Shown in pieces: positions 1-8,192 of a stretch of DNA of 64,000 bases. This DNA is from Sphingobacteriia bacterium. Its GTDB lineage: Bacteria; Bacteroidota; Bacteroidia; Chitinophagales; Chitinophagaceae. The stretch's first letter is position 1. Every line of letters begins with the position of its first letter. A model generated the notes under the pieces. It did no database searches and was not told the origin of the DNA. It saw only the letters and a program-made list of their open reading frames with translations. Both the position numbers and the translations under genes were made by a program. The stretch spans positions 558,001 to 622,000 of the forward strand of contig JAFKLS010000017.1 of assembly GCA_017304675.1 (NCBI GenBank), in the 5' to 3' direction.

Positions 1-1213
1 TTGCTTCTACACCACCACTTAATACCTTACCGCTGGCCGGTGCAACAGTATTGTGTGCTCTTGCCAAACGGGTGATGGAATCTAAGAGTATAATAACATC
101 ATGTCCGCATTCAACCAAGCGTTTTGCTTTTTGTAATGCAATGGTTGATACTTTTACGTGTTTTTCTGCAGGCTCATCGAATGTAGATGCAATTACTTCG
201 GCCTTCACACTGCGTTCCATATCGGTAACCTCTTCCGGCCTTTCGTCTACCAGCACCACCATTAAATAACATTCGGGGTGGTTGGCTGCAACAGCATTGG
301 CCACTTCTTTTAACAACATGGTTTTACCCACTTTGGGTTGTGCTACAATTAACCCGCGCTGGCCTTTACCAATTGGGGTGAACAGGTCCATAATGCGTGT
401 ACTGTAATTGGACGGTGTAGTGAAAAGATTTAATTTTTCGAAAGGAAACAAAGGTGTTAAATAATCGAAAGGAACACGATCTCTAACCTCTTCCGGTTTT
501 TTACCGTTAATGGCATCTACTTTTAGCAGTGCAAAATATTTTTCTCCTTCTTTCGGGGGGCGAACGGTTCCACTTACGGTATCTCCTGTTTTTAGCCCAA
601 ATAATTTTATCTGCGATGGAGAAACATATACATCATCAGGAGACGACAAGTAATTGTAATCGCTACTACGCAAAAAACCATAACCATCCGGCATCATTTC
701 CAAAACACCTTCTCCAGGTATCACTCCATCAAATTCAATATTAAAAGCAGGTTGTTTTGAATAAGGCTTATGTTGTATTACATTATTATTCGTTGTTTCT
801 TCCTGTGGTATGGCAGCTTCTTCATCTGTAATGGCATCATCATTTGTTTCTGTGGCCTGCAGCAGTTGAGCTGCAAGGTTTAAAGTTGCCTGATCGGGCT
901 CTTCGGCAATAACATCTGTTTTCGTTTTTTTAGCCTTTGCTTTGGCAACAACAGGTTTTTCTTTTTTAGGCGCTTCTTCCATTATTTCTGCCTCTTCTGT
1001 AATGTTGGCCGTAGAAGCTTTTACTGTTATTGGTTTACGGTTACGTACTTTTTTAGTTTCTTTTTTCTCGCTGGCCTGTACTGCCTGGCTGTCGAGTATT
1101 TTATAAATCAATTCCTGTTTATCTAATTTCTTGGCATTTGAAATATTCAGTTGTTCGGCAATATCGAGCAACTCGGGCACCAGCATGTCGTTCAATTGTA
1201 AAATATCGTACAT
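1..1213 (-). CDS. rho: Transcription termination factor Rho (3' end cut by window edge)
   Basis: Hexameric RNA helicase that terminates transcription. The start is the ATG at 1213, and 404 codons are readable before the left edge. In order: a Rho N-terminal helical domain (about residues 1-40), a long low-complexity Lys/Ala/Glu/Thr-rich insert (about 45-160), the cold-shock-like RNA-binding domain (about 160-235, with DGYGFLRS), then the ATPase core with Walker A AQPKVGKT at 291-298, followed by [11 protein letters not shown] and [11 protein letters not shown]. The insert is typical of Bacteroidota Rho and is likely disordered. The C-terminal Q and R loops lie outside the window. Identity is certain from the core motifs; the role of the insert is inference. 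Confidence 0.96.
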   Translation of the reverse strand, partial: MYDILQLNDMLVPELLDIAEQLNISNAKKLDKQELIYKILDSQAVQASEKKETKKVRNRKPITVKASTANITEEAEIMEEAPKKEKPVVAKAKAKKTKTDVIAEEPDQATLNLAAQLLQATETNDDAITDEEAAIPQEETTNNNVIQHKPYSKQPAFNIEFDGVIPGEGVLEMMPDGYGFLRSSDYNYLSSPDDVYVSPSQIKLFGLKTGDTVSGTVRPPKEGEKYFALLKVDAINGKKPEEVRDRVPFDYLTPLFPFEKLNLFTTPSNYSTRIMDLFTPIGKGQRGLIVAQPKVGKTMLLKEVANAVAANHPECYLMVVLVDERPEEVTDMERSVKAEVIASTFDEPAEKHVKVSTIALQKAKRLVECGHDVIILLDSITRLARAHNTVAPASGKVLSGGVEA

Positions 1214-1472
1214 AAAATTTACTGTGTAAATGAATTTTGGATATGTGAAGTTTTATTAAATCCTTTCTGATGTAAATTGAAAAATGTTCTTCTGATTAGC
1301 GTTGATAAGTGTTGAACTGATGTTCCGGGATGGGATATTCTGGGAAAGAATCAGTTATTTTCTATGCAATGATAAGAGAGTTTTTTTAAACCTGCCAAAA
1401 AAATTTTGTTCCTTTTCTTTAAAAATAGTGGTAATTGTTCTGCTTTCATCTGTCTGAAAAACTGAATGGGCT

Positions 1473-1480
1473 TATCTTTG
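1473..1480 (+). promoter_or_regulatory. Putative asnS promoter -7 box
   Basis: TATCTTTG matches the Bacteroidota -7 consensus TAnnTTTG. It lies 88 bp upstream of the asnS start. No clear -33 TTTG is found at the usual 18-20 bp distance, so only half of the promoter is supported. Confidence 0.45.
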
Positions 1481-1492
1481 CAAACCCAAATC

Positions 1493-1560
1493 AATTAAAA
1501 AGTAAAAATTAGAAAGTAAAAATATATTGCTTTTCAATTTTCACTTTTGACTTTTTAATT
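1493..1560. repeat. Long imperfect hairpin in asnS leader
   Basis: A perfect 11-bp inverted repeat (AATTAAAAAGT at 1493-1503, ACTTTTTAATT at 1550-1560) encloses further partly complementary A/T-rich arms. It ends 7 bp before the asnS start codon, so it would be part of the mRNA 5' leader. It resembles the short AT-rich palindromic elements in the nuo gene junctions but is not the same sequence. Confidence 0.5.
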
Positions 1561-1567
1561 CAAATTC

Positions 1568-3007
1568 ATGTTTAACATCAGAACCAAAATCAAACAACTG
1601 CTGCAAAGCGATGCAACAGGCCACGAAGTAACCGTAATGGGGTGGGTAAGAACGTTTCGCAATAACCAGTTTATAGCTTTGAACGATGGCAGTACCAACA
1701 ATAATTTACAGATCGTGGTTGAACTGGGTTTGTTAAACGATGCCACTTTAAAACGAATTACCACCGGAGCTTCCATGAAGGTTAAAGGTGTGGTGGTTCC
1801 TTCTTTGGGCAAAGGGCAAAAGGTAGAATTGAAAGCTGTTTCTGTTGAAATTTTAGGTGATAGCGATGCTGAAAAATATCCGCTTCAACCTAAAAAACAC
1901 AGCCTTGAATTTTTAAGGGAAGTTGCTCATTTACGTTTTAGAACAAATACTTTCGGCTCTGTTTTTCGTATCCGCCATTCGCTGGCTTTTGCGGTACACC
2001 AATTTTTTAACAATAAAGGTTTTGTGTATTTACATACGCCAATCATTACCGCCAGCGATGCAGAAGGAGCCGGTGAAATGTTTAGGGTAACTACTTTACC
2101 GATAGATGGAACGGCACCACGCAACGAAGACGGCAGCATTAACTTTAAAGAAGATTTCTTTGGCAAAAGCACCAACCTTACCGTTAGCGGACAATTGGAG
2201 GGAGAGTTAGGGGCCATGGCTTTTAGTGAGATTTACACTTTCGGCCCAACATTCAGAGCAGAAAACTCTAACACAGCAAGGCACCTGGCCGAATTTTGGA
2301 TGATTGAACCCGAAATGGCTTTCTGCGATATTGAAGATAATATGAACCTTGCGGAAGAGTTCATTAAATATCTGATTCAATATGCAATGGATAACAACAG
2401 AGAAGATCTTGAATTCCTTGCACAACGCTTGGCAGAAGAAGAAAAACAATTGCCACAAGACAAACGCAGTGAGTTGGGATTGATTGAAAAACTGGAATTC
2501 GTGTTGAACAATTCTTTTGAGAGGATTACGTATACCGAGGCTATTGATATTTTATTGAACAGCCCGGCTTATAAAAAGAAGAAATTTCAATACGATGTTA
2601 AATGGGGTATCGATCTGCAAAGCGAGCACGAAAGATACCTGGTAGAAAAGCATTTTAAAAAACCCGTAATTGTAACAGGATACCCTGCAGCCATTAAAGC
2701 ATTTTATATGCGATTGAATGAAGATGGAAAAACAGTTGCTGCAATGGACATTTTAGCCCCCGGCATTGGAGAAATTGTTGGCGGCTCGCAACGGGAAGAA
2801 AGATTGGATATGTTATTAGAGAAAATGAAAGCCATGCACATACCTGCTGAAGAAATGAGCTGGTATTTAGATACGCGCCGCTTCGGAACGGTTCCGCATG
2901 CCGGCTTTGGTTTAGGTTTTGAAAGAATGGTACAATTTGTTACCGGTATGGGCAATATACGCGATGTAATTCCTTTTGCCAGAACTCCCAAAAACTGTGA
3001 ATTTTAA
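1568..3007 (+). CDS. asnS: Asparagine--tRNA ligase
   Basis: Class IIb aminoacyl-tRNA synthetase charging tRNA-Asn with asparagine in the cytoplasm; 479 aa, a normal length. The N-terminal OB-fold anticodon-binding domain ([15 protein letters not shown], about residues 20-100) is followed by the class II catalytic core. Motif 2 is seen as [21 protein letters not shown] and motif 3 as [12 protein letters not shown] followed by [11 protein letters not shown] at the extreme C-terminus, as expected for AsnRS rather than AspRS. The gene stands alone between its own leader hairpin and a strong terminator at 3029-3056. Confidence 0.97.
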   Translation: MFNIRTKIKQLLQSDATGHEVTVMGWVRTFRNNQFIALNDGSTNNNLQIVVELGLLNDATLKRITTGASMKVKGVVVPSLGKGQKVELKAVSVEILGDSDAEKYPLQPKKHSLEFLREVAHLRFRTNTFGSVFRIRHSLAFAVHQFFNNKGFVYLHTPIITASDAEGAGEMFRVTTLPIDGTAPRNEDGSINFKEDFFGKSTNLTVSGQLEGELGAMAFSEIYTFGPTFRAENSNTARHLAEFWMIEPEMAFCDIEDNMNLAEEFIKYLIQYAMDNNREDLEFLAQRLAEEEKQLPQDKRSELGLIEKLEFVLNNSFERITYTEAIDILLNSPAYKKKKFQYDVKWGIDLQSEHERYLVEKHFKKPVIVTGYPAAIKAFYMRLNEDGKTVAAMDILAPGIGEIVGGSQREERLDMLLEKMKAMHIPAEEMSWYLDTRRFGTVPHAGFGLGFERMVQFVTGMGNIRDVIPFARTPKNCEF

Positions 3008-3028
3008 AAAACAAGCTATTTTAATATA

Positions 3029-3056
3029 AGCCACGGTATCACTTCGTGGCTTTTTT
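3029..3056 (+). terminator. Rho-independent terminator after asnS
   Basis: Stem AGCCACG (3029-3035) pairs with CGTGGCT (3045-3051), 9-nt loop, followed by a T run. It ends 20 bp before the ATG of the next gene, so that gene needs its own promoter or relies on read-through. Confidence 0.85.
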
Positions 3057-3075
3057 GTTTACCCAAACAAGTATT

Positions 3076-3858
3076 ATGAATACACATACACTTCAATTAC
3101 AAACAGCAATAGCCCCTTTTCGTCAGCAAATTACCGACCATGGCTTATACCGGCATTTAAACAATGTTCAGGCCATACAGGCATTTACAGAAACACATGT
3201 TTTTGCAGTTTGGGATTTTATGAGTCTGTTAAAAGGGCTGCAACAACATTTAACCTGTACAAAGCTCCCCTGGGTGCCCGTTGGCTCTGCTGATACCCGT
3301 TACCTCATTAACGAAATCGTTATTGGCGAAGAAAGCGATATAGATATGCATGGAAAAAGATGCAGCCATTTTGAAATGTATTTAACCGCCATGAACGAAT
3401 TGGGCGCCAATACCAGCACCATAGGCCGGTTGCTTACCTATATACAAAATGGGACTGCGGTTACAGAAGCCCTGCAGCAACTTGCTCTACCTGCTGCGGT
3501 GCAAAACTTTGTAAACTATACATTTAATGTTGCCGCCATGCAGCCCGTACACGTGCAGGCAGCCGTATTTACTTTTGGCCGTGAAGACCTGATTCCCGAT
3601 ATGTTTTATGCAATAGTAAAAGACCTGAACGAACAGTTGAAGGGAAAGCTTAACGGGTTTGATTATTACCTGCAACGCCATATTGAGGTAGACGGAGACC
3701 ACCATAGCCATTTAGCCATACAAATGGTGGAAGAACTATGTGGTAATGATGTAAAAAAATGGGAGGAGGCAACAATAGCCGTAAGTAAAGCACTGCAACA
3801 CAGAAAGCTTTTATGGGATTGTGTGGAAGAGCGTGTTATAAAAATGGCCGCCTTGTAA
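3076..3858 (+). CDS. DUF3050 family protein (heme-oxygenase-like fold)
   Basis: 260 aa from the ATG at 3076. An in-frame GTG at 3046 is rejected because it lies inside the asnS terminator stem. The protein matches DUF3050, whose members are predicted to adopt the all-helical heme-oxygenase/TenA-like fold. Conserved stretches include HVFAVWDFMSLLKGLQ, the region around NEIVIGEESDI, and VDGDHHSHLA near residue 215, where clustered Asp and His residues could bind metal. This looks like the family's diiron-type arrangement, but the reaction is unknown. No signal peptide is seen, so it is cytoplasmic. It has no functional neighbour; tRNA-Phe follows 62 bp downstream. Confidence 0.85.
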   Translation: MNTHTLQLQTAIAPFRQQITDHGLYRHLNNVQAIQAFTETHVFAVWDFMSLLKGLQQHLTCTKLPWVPVGSADTRYLINEIVIGEESDIDMHGKRCSHFEMYLTAMNELGANTSTIGRLLTYIQNGTAVTEALQQLALPAAVQNFVNYTFNVAAMQPVHVQAAVFTFGREDLIPDMFYAIVKDLNEQLKGKLNGFDYYLQRHIEVDGDHHSHLAIQMVEELCGNDVKKWEEATIAVSKALQHRKLLWDCVEERVIKMAAL

Positions 3859-3876
3859 ATAAAAAAACCACATCGC

Positions 3877-3906
3877 TTGTTATTTGCAACATAGCCCCTA
3901 TATTTG
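3877..3906 (+). promoter_or_regulatory. Promoter of tRNA-Phe
   Basis: TTG at 3877-3879, a 19-bp spacer, then TATATTTG at 3899-3906 fit the Bacteroidota -33/-7 promoter. The predicted transcription start falls just before the tRNA 5' end at 3921. Confidence 0.7.
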
Positions 3907-3920
3907 CAGCCCTTAAGGCT

Positions 3921-3993
3921 GGTGCGGTAGCTCAGTCGGTAGAGCAAAGGACTGAAAATCCTTGTGTCGCCGGTTCGATCCCGGCCCACACCA
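3921..3993 (+). tRNA. tRNA-Phe (anticodon GAA)
   Basis: The full 73-nt cloverleaf is readable. The acceptor strands are GGTGCGG and CCACACC, the D stem GCTC/GAGC, the anticodon stem AAGGA/TCCTT with loop CTGAAAA (anticodon GAA), the variable loop GTGTC, and the T arm GCCGG-TTCGATC-CCGGC. The discriminator is A and CCA is not encoded. The acceptor stem has one C5-A68 mismatch; all other stems pair fully. Confidence 0.97.
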
Positions 3994-3996
3994 CAG

Positions 3997-4038
3997 AAAG
4001 CGTTCATAATATATTATTATTATTGAACGCTTTTTATT
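3997..4038 (+). terminator. Terminator after tRNA-Phe
   Basis: AAAGCGTTCA (3997-4006) pairs with TGAACGCTTT (4024-4033) and is followed by T-rich sequence. The loop is long (17 nt) and AT-rich. Confidence 0.75.
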
Positions 4039-4215
4039 TTTAGGATTATTTTAGTTTCCTATCCCATATTTTCCATCCCTTTTATAACAGCTTATAACAA
4101 ATTAGGAAAATCAACCATCCTTATCCTGAACATACGCCGGTAGCAATGGTTTTATACCAATTATCCCATTCACTTTTTATCGTACTAAAACATTCTCAAT
4201 TTTTGAGAAAACAAT

Positions 4216-4353
4216 ATGACTCGTATGATGAAAAAATTAAGTTTTATCGCTTTCCTGGCTCTTTCAACCTTAACAACAAAAGCGCATACTTCAGACACCA
4301 TTTTAATAAAAGCCGGGCTTCTTCATAATGATGTTATTTCCATAACACTATGA
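4216..4353 (+). CDS. Possible 45-aa secreted peptide or gene remnant
   Basis: This short frame has a convincing Sec signal peptide (MKKLSFIAFLALSTLTTKA, starting at the third ATG, 4228) followed by only about 22 residues (HTSDTILIKAGLLHNDVISI...). It could be a genuine secreted micropeptide or the 5' stump of a decayed exported protein. It ends 79 bp before nuoA on the same strand. No family is recognised. The only evidence is the signal-peptide pattern. Confidence 0.3.
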   Translation: MTRMMKKLSFIAFLALSTLTTKAHTSDTILIKAGLLHNDVISITL

Positions 4354-4359
4354 TACTTA

Positions 4360-4367
4360 TATTTTTG
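4360..4367 (+). promoter_or_regulatory. Putative nuo operon promoter -7 box
   Basis: TATTTTTG matches TAnnTTTG. TTTC lies at 4337-4340, 19 bp upstream, as a weak -33 element. It would give a leader of about 60 nt before nuoA. Confidence 0.45.
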
Positions 4368-4432
4368 TACGTGATGATTATCATTTTCTACTATTTTAAA
4401 TTCTTCCTATATTCATTCCATAAAATTTTGCT

Positions 4433-4783
4433 ATGGGAAACATCTCATTGCTGGTGCTAACGTTTGCAGGTATTGCTTTTGCTGTTGGAGGAATTTTAGT
4501 TGCAAGATTTCTTGTAAAAGGTTCTGTTAATAAACAAAAAGGCCAGCCATACGAATGCGGTATTTCTTCTACAGGAACACCCTGGAACCAGTTTAATGTA
4601 GGCTACTATCTTTTTGCTTTGATCTTTCTGATTTTCGATGTAGAGCTTGTGTTCATGTATCCCTGGGCGGTTGTAGTTAAACAAATTGGAATAATGGCAT
4701 TGGTTGAAATTCTCATTTTCGTATTTATATTATTTGTGGGTTTCTTATACGCACACAAAAAAGGAGCATTAAAATGGATGTAA
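4433..4783 (+). CDS. nuoA: NADH-quinone oxidoreductase subunit A
   Basis: 116-aa membrane subunit of complex I with three predicted transmembrane helices (about residues 5-27, 60-82 and 87-110). The loop after helix 1 carries the family signature [13 protein letters not shown], and helix 2 starts near [18 protein letters not shown] with the conserved acidic residues. It contributes to the quinone-site loop at the junction of the peripheral and membrane arms. First gene of the nuo operon; its 3' end overlaps nuoB by 10 bp, implying translational coupling. Confidence 0.96.
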   Translation: MGNISLLVLTFAGIAFAVGGILVARFLVKGSVNKQKGQPYECGISSTGTPWNQFNVGYYLFALIFLIFDVELVFMYPWAVVVKQIGIMALVEILIFVFILFVGFLYAHKKGALKWM

Positions 4784-5316
4784 TGACACCGCCGGAGTTA
4801 CCGAAAGATTTTCCAGGACAGTATCATCCCACCGCTGGTGGCGGTATTGCTGTTTCTGCTTTAGACGATGTTGTGAACTGGGCCCGCTCTAATTCGTTAT
4901 GGCCACTCACTTTTGCCACCAGTTGCTGCGGCATTGAAATGATGCAGGTGGCCGGTGCCAAATACGATTTTTCAAGATTTGGTTTTGAAGTAGCAAGAGC
5001 AACGCCACGTCAGGCAGATGTAATCATCATCGCAGGAACCATTGTAAATAAAATGGCACCTGTTTTAAAAAGATTGTACGATCAAATGGCCGATCCAAAA
5101 TATGTTATTGCTATGGGAGCATGTGCCATTAGTGGTGGTCCTTTTTTTTACAATACTTACTCTGTTGTAAAAGGTGCAGACCATGTTATACCCGTCGATG
5201 TTTATATTCCCGGATGCCCGCCAAGACCGGAAGCATTGTTACATGCATTGATAACCTTACAAGGAAAAATAAAAGCAGGATTAACGAGAGAACAAATAAG
5301 GCAACAAAATGACTAA
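4774..5316 (+). CDS. nuoB: NADH-quinone oxidoreductase subunit B
   Basis: 180-aa peripheral-arm subunit that holds the terminal 4Fe-4S cluster N2, which passes electrons to quinone. All four ligands are visible: C51 and C52 (TSCCGIEMM), C117 (GACAISGG) and C148 (PGCPPRPE). Length and motifs are normal. It overlaps nuoA by 10 bp and nuoC by 8 bp. Confidence 0.97.
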   Translation: MDVMTPPELPKDFPGQYHPTAGGGIAVSALDDVVNWARSNSLWPLTFATSCCGIEMMQVAGAKYDFSRFGFEVARATPRQADVIIIAGTIVNKMAPVLKRLYDQMADPKYVIAMGACAISGGPFFYNTYSVVKGADHVIPVDVYIPGCPPRPEALLHALITLQGKIKAGLTREQIRQQND

Positions 5317-5764
5317 CGAAGAACTGAAAATAAAACTTACAGAACTCAATCCTGCTGCCACTTTTGAAGAAGGTGGTGAATGGTTGAATCTATTTATTGA
5401 TGCTGCCGATTTGTTATCGTTCACAAAAACAATTAAAGAAAATTCTGAATTATACTTTGATTATTTATTCTGTTTGACTTGTGTTGATTGGAAAACACAT
5501 TTAACAATGGTGTATCATTTTTCATCAACCAAACACAGGCACAATATTGTTGTGAAAGTAAAATTAGACAGAACCAATCCTGAAATAGAAACACTTTCTT
5601 TCTTATGGAGAACGGCAGAGTTTCACGAACGAGAAGTATATGAATTATTTGGTGTGAAATTTTTAAATCATCCTGATTTGAGAAGATTGATTTTAACCGA
5701 TGATTTTGAAGGATGGCCACTAAGAAAAGATTTTGAAGATCCTATTAATATGATAAAACTGTAA
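5309..5764 (+). CDS. nuoC: NADH-quinone oxidoreductase subunit C
   Basis: 151-aa 30-kDa-type subunit of the peripheral arm, encoded separately from nuoD and not fused as in E. coli. The family signature is present near residues 105-140: [18 protein letters not shown] followed by [22 protein letters not shown]. It overlaps nuoB by 8 bp. A CCCCAACCCC-type repeat starts 2 bp after the stop codon. Confidence 0.96.
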   Translation: MTNEELKIKLTELNPAATFEEGGEWLNLFIDAADLLSFTKTIKENSELYFDYLFCLTCVDWKTHLTMVYHFSSTKHRHNIVVKVKLDRTNPEIETLSFLWRTAEFHEREVYELFGVKFLNHPDLRRLILTDDFEGWPLRKDFEDPINMIKL

Positions 5765-5765
5765 A

Positions 5766-5785
5766 CCCCAACCCCTAAAGGGGAG
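5766..5785 (+). repeat. Palindromic CCCCAACCCC repeat, copy 1
   Basis: CCCCAACCCCTAAAGGGGAG, with a small internal palindrome CCCCTAAAGGGG. It lies in the 38-bp nuoC-nuoD junction and differs at one position from the left arm of the element at 8114-8133. The similarity, and its placement exactly between stop and start codons, suggest a dispersed REP-like repeat. Confidence 0.75.
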
Positions 5786-5802
5786 TAAAATTTATGGCGT
5801 AA

Positions 5803-6951
5803 ATGTTTAGACAGACTGAGATAATAAATCAACCTTCAACAATTCCTCCTTCAAAGGAAGAGGGTGAATATCTAACCATTAATGTTGGTCCTCAACACCC
5901 GGCAACACATGGTGTATTGCATTTGGTAATTACATTGAGTGGGGAAACCATCATCAATATAGAACCGCATTTAGGATATATTCATCGTTCCATTGAAAAA
6001 ATGTGCGAGAGTTTAAGCTATCGCCAGTTCATTTATGTTACCAGCAGAATGGATTATCTCTCTTCGCATATTAATAATCATGCTTGTGCTTTGGTGGTTG
6101 AAAAAGGTTTACAGGTTGAAGTTCCACAAAGAGCACAATACATACGTGTTATCATGGATGAATTAACACGTATTGCATCGCACAGCTTATGGTGGGGAGC
6201 AATGGCCATGGATCTTGGTGCATTCACACCATTCTTTCATGCATTTAGAGAAAGAGAAGCGATTAATGAAATTATGGAAGAAACATGCGGTGCCAGATTA
6301 ACTATGAATTACATGGTTCCCGGTGGCGTAATGGTTGATCTTCATCCAAATTTTCAACAAAAAACAAAAGCGCTCATTCAGGCTTATTATAACAGATTAG
6401 ATGAGTGGGATGAATTGGTAACAGGCAATATTATTTTTCAAAACAGGATGAAAGGGGTTGGTATGCTTTCTGCCGAAAATGCTATTTCTTACGGTTGCAC
6501 CGGCCCTGTTGCAAGAGGCAGTGGCGTTAGCTGTGATGTCAGAAAAATTTATCCGTACGAAATTTATAACCAGCTTCAGTTTGATGAAATACTAGAAACA
6601 GGTTGCGATTCATTGGCCCGTTACAATGTTCGCTTAAAAGAAATTCGTCAATCACTTAAAATAGTAGAGCAATTAATAGATAATATCCCTGAAGGAGAAT
6701 TTCAGGCAAAAACAAAAGCCGTATTGAAATTGCCAAAAGGAGAATTTTATCAGCGAGTAGAAACAGCACGTGGAGAATTGGGGGTGTACATTGTTAGTGA
6801 AGGCGGAACAACACCTTACAGAATTAAATTCCGTTCTCCCGGTTTTTCAAATTTGTCTGCATTGAATCATATGGTGAAAGGAAGTAAGATAGGCGATCTC
6901 ATTGCAGCAATGGGAACATTGGATTTAGTGATTCCGGATATTGATAGATAA
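5803..6951 (+). CDS. nuoD: NADH-quinone oxidoreductase subunit D
   Basis: 382-aa 49-kDa-type subunit that forms the quinone-binding cavity with NuoB; related to hydrogenase large subunits. Signatures seen are NVGPQHPATHGVLH near residue 27, the GYIHRSIEKMCE stretch near residue 60 and a family-typical C-terminus ending in IAAMGTLDLVIPDIDR. The first 22 residues are unconserved and their DNA contains a palindrome (5847-5858), so the N-terminus may be repeat-derived. Downstream, nuoE, nuoF and nuoG would normally follow but nuoH comes next after 84 bp. Confidence 0.97.
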   Translation: MFRQTEIINQPSTIPPSKEEGEYLTINVGPQHPATHGVLHLVITLSGETIINIEPHLGYIHRSIEKMCESLSYRQFIYVTSRMDYLSSHINNHACALVVEKGLQVEVPQRAQYIRVIMDELTRIASHSLWWGAMAMDLGAFTPFFHAFREREAINEIMEETCGARLTMNYMVPGGVMVDLHPNFQQKTKALIQAYYNRLDEWDELVTGNIIFQNRMKGVGMLSAENAISYGCTGPVARGSGVSCDVRKIYPYEIYNQLQFDEILETGCDSLARYNVRLKEIRQSLKIVEQLIDNIPEGEFQAKTKAVLKLPKGEFYQRVETARGELGVYIVSEGGTTPYRIKFRSPGFSNLSALNHMVKGSKIGDLIAAMGTLDLVIPDIDR

Positions 6952-6953
6952 AA

Positions 6954-7031
6954 GTTGTAAGTGGTAAGTTGTGTGTTTTAAGTATACAAAACATACAACT
7001 ACTTAAAACTTATCACATAAAACTTATAACT
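6954..7031. repeat. AT-rich palindromic element at nuoD-nuoH junction
   Basis: A perfect 10-bp inverted repeat GTTTTAAGTA (6975-6984) / TACTTAAAAC (7000-7009) lies inside degenerate outer arms AGTTGTAAG and CTTATAACT. It fills nearly all of the 84-bp gap in which nuoE, nuoF and nuoG would be expected. It contains no ORF. Confidence 0.65.
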
Positions 7032-7035
7032 CAGA

Positions 7036-8112
7036 ATGATTAGTTTAGAAAAAATAGCAACACTAATTGATGGCTGGCTGCATCAACACTTCAATGATGT
7101 TATTACATTATTAATAGAATGTGTTTTAGTTGGCGTTGGTGCCATTGCTTTATTTGCTTTGCTAGGATTGGGTTTGGTTTGGATGGAAAGAAAAGTAGCA
7201 GCTTTAATGCAAATACGCATGGGGCCAAACCGTGTTGGGCCAAAAGGAATTTTTCAAACATCGGCAGATACTTTAAAATTAATTATGAAAGAAGGATTAA
7301 CACCAGATGGTGCAGATAAACTTCTTTTCAATCTTGCTCCTGTTTTAGTGATCATCGTTGCCATGCTTATTCTTGCACCGATTGCATTTGCAAAAAATTT
7401 TCAAATCTGGGATATTAATATTGGCGTATTGTATGTAAGTGCTGTTTCCTCAATGAGTGTGATCGGAATTTTAATGGCCGGTTGGAGCAGTGGTAACAAA
7501 TATGCATTGCTGGGTGCTATGCGAAGCGGCGCACAAATTGTGAGTTATGAATTGTCTGCAGGCATTTCTGTTTTAACGATTGTTGTGTTGACCGGAAGTT
7601 TGCAAATAAGCGAGATCGTTCAATCACAACAAACTGGTTGGTGGATTTTTAAAGGACATATTCCCGCCATCATTGCATTTGTAATATTCATCATTGCCGC
7701 AACAGCAGAAACAAACAGAGCGCCTTTTGATTTAGCAGAAGCAGAAAGTGAATTAACAGCAGGCTTTCATACAGAATATTCAGGAATGAAATTCGCATTG
7801 TTCTTTTTAGCAGAATACATCAACATATTTATTGTATGCGCCATTGGAGCAACATTGTTTCTTGGCGGATGGATGCCTTTACATATTGGCAACGTTCAGG
7901 CATTCAATCATGCGATGGATTACATTCCTTCAAGCATTTGGTTCTTGGGAAAAACATTGTTTTTAATTTTTGTGATCATGTGGTTTAGATGGACGTTCCC
8001 AAGATTAAGAGTAGATCAGTTGTTGAATTTGGAATGGAAATATTTATTACCGATCAGCTTAGTGAATTTGTTGGTGATGACTGTGATCGCAATACTTGGA
8101 TGGCATTTATAA
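7036..8112 (+). CDS. nuoH: NADH-quinone oxidoreductase subunit H
   Basis: 358-aa membrane subunit of complex I that forms the quinone tunnel entrance (ND1 homologue), with about eight or nine transmembrane helices. Signatures: GLVWMERKVAALMQIRMGPN near residue 50 and ETNRAPFDLAEAESELTAGF near residue 222, the acidic loop facing the quinone site. Palindromic repeats lie on both sides of the gene. Confidence 0.97.
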   Translation: MISLEKIATLIDGWLHQHFNDVITLLIECVLVGVGAIALFALLGLGLVWMERKVAALMQIRMGPNRVGPKGIFQTSADTLKLIMKEGLTPDGADKLLFNLAPVLVIIVAMLILAPIAFAKNFQIWDINIGVLYVSAVSSMSVIGILMAGWSSGNKYALLGAMRSGAQIVSYELSAGISVLTIVVLTGSLQISEIVQSQQTGWWIFKGHIPAIIAFVIFIIAATAETNRAPFDLAEAESELTAGFHTEYSGMKFALFFLAEYINIFIVCAIGATLFLGGWMPLHIGNVQAFNHAMDYIPSSIWFLGKTLFLIFVIMWFRWTFPRLRVDQLLNLEWKYLLPISLVNLLVMTVIAILGWHL

Positions 8113-8113
8113 C

Positions 8114-8191
8114 CCCCAACCCCTGAAGGGGAGAAAGGGTTTTTGATAAAATATATTTTATAACCAAAAAAGCCCCTTTAGGGGTTTGGGG
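8114..8191. repeat. Paired CCCCAACCCC repeat element, nuoH-nuoI junction
   Basis: Left arm CCCCAACCCCTGAAGGGGAG (8114-8133) and right arm GCCCCTTTAGGGGTTTGGGG (8172-8191) are inverted copies of each other around an AT-rich centre. Each arm also contains its own mini-palindrome. The element fills the whole gap between the nuoH stop and the nuoI start and would fold into a large stem in the mRNA. Confidence 0.8.
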
Positions 8192-8192
8192 T

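Larger units (their letters stand above)
1214..1567. other. Divergent intergenic region rho / asnS
   Basis: A 354-bp AT-rich spacer between divergently transcribed rho and asnS. It should hold promoters for both genes. A -7-like TAnnTTTG box for asnS is visible at 1473-1480, and a long imperfect hairpin lies in the asnS leader (1493-1560). I see no convincing ORF and no recognisable rho leader structure. Confidence 0.6.
4039..4432. other. Intergenic region tRNA-Phe / nuoA
   Basis: A 394-bp spacer. It contains a possible 45-codon secreted peptide ORF (4216-4353), a small palindrome CTCAATTTTTGAG (4194-4206) and a -7-like box for the nuo operon (4360-4367). A 60-codon frame at 4146-4328 overlaps the small ORF and shows no protein-like features. 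Confidence 0.5.

Noticed and set aside
3046-3075. GTG start extending the DUF3050 protein by ten residues
   Set aside because: The codon lies inside the stem of the asnS terminator.
3540-3560. CACGTG core within the DUF3050 gene as a third parS site
   Set aside because: Only the central six bases match; the flanking arms do not.
4146-4328. 60-codon plus-strand ORF upstream of nuoA
   Set aside because: Overlaps the small signal-peptide frame in another phase and has no protein-like features.
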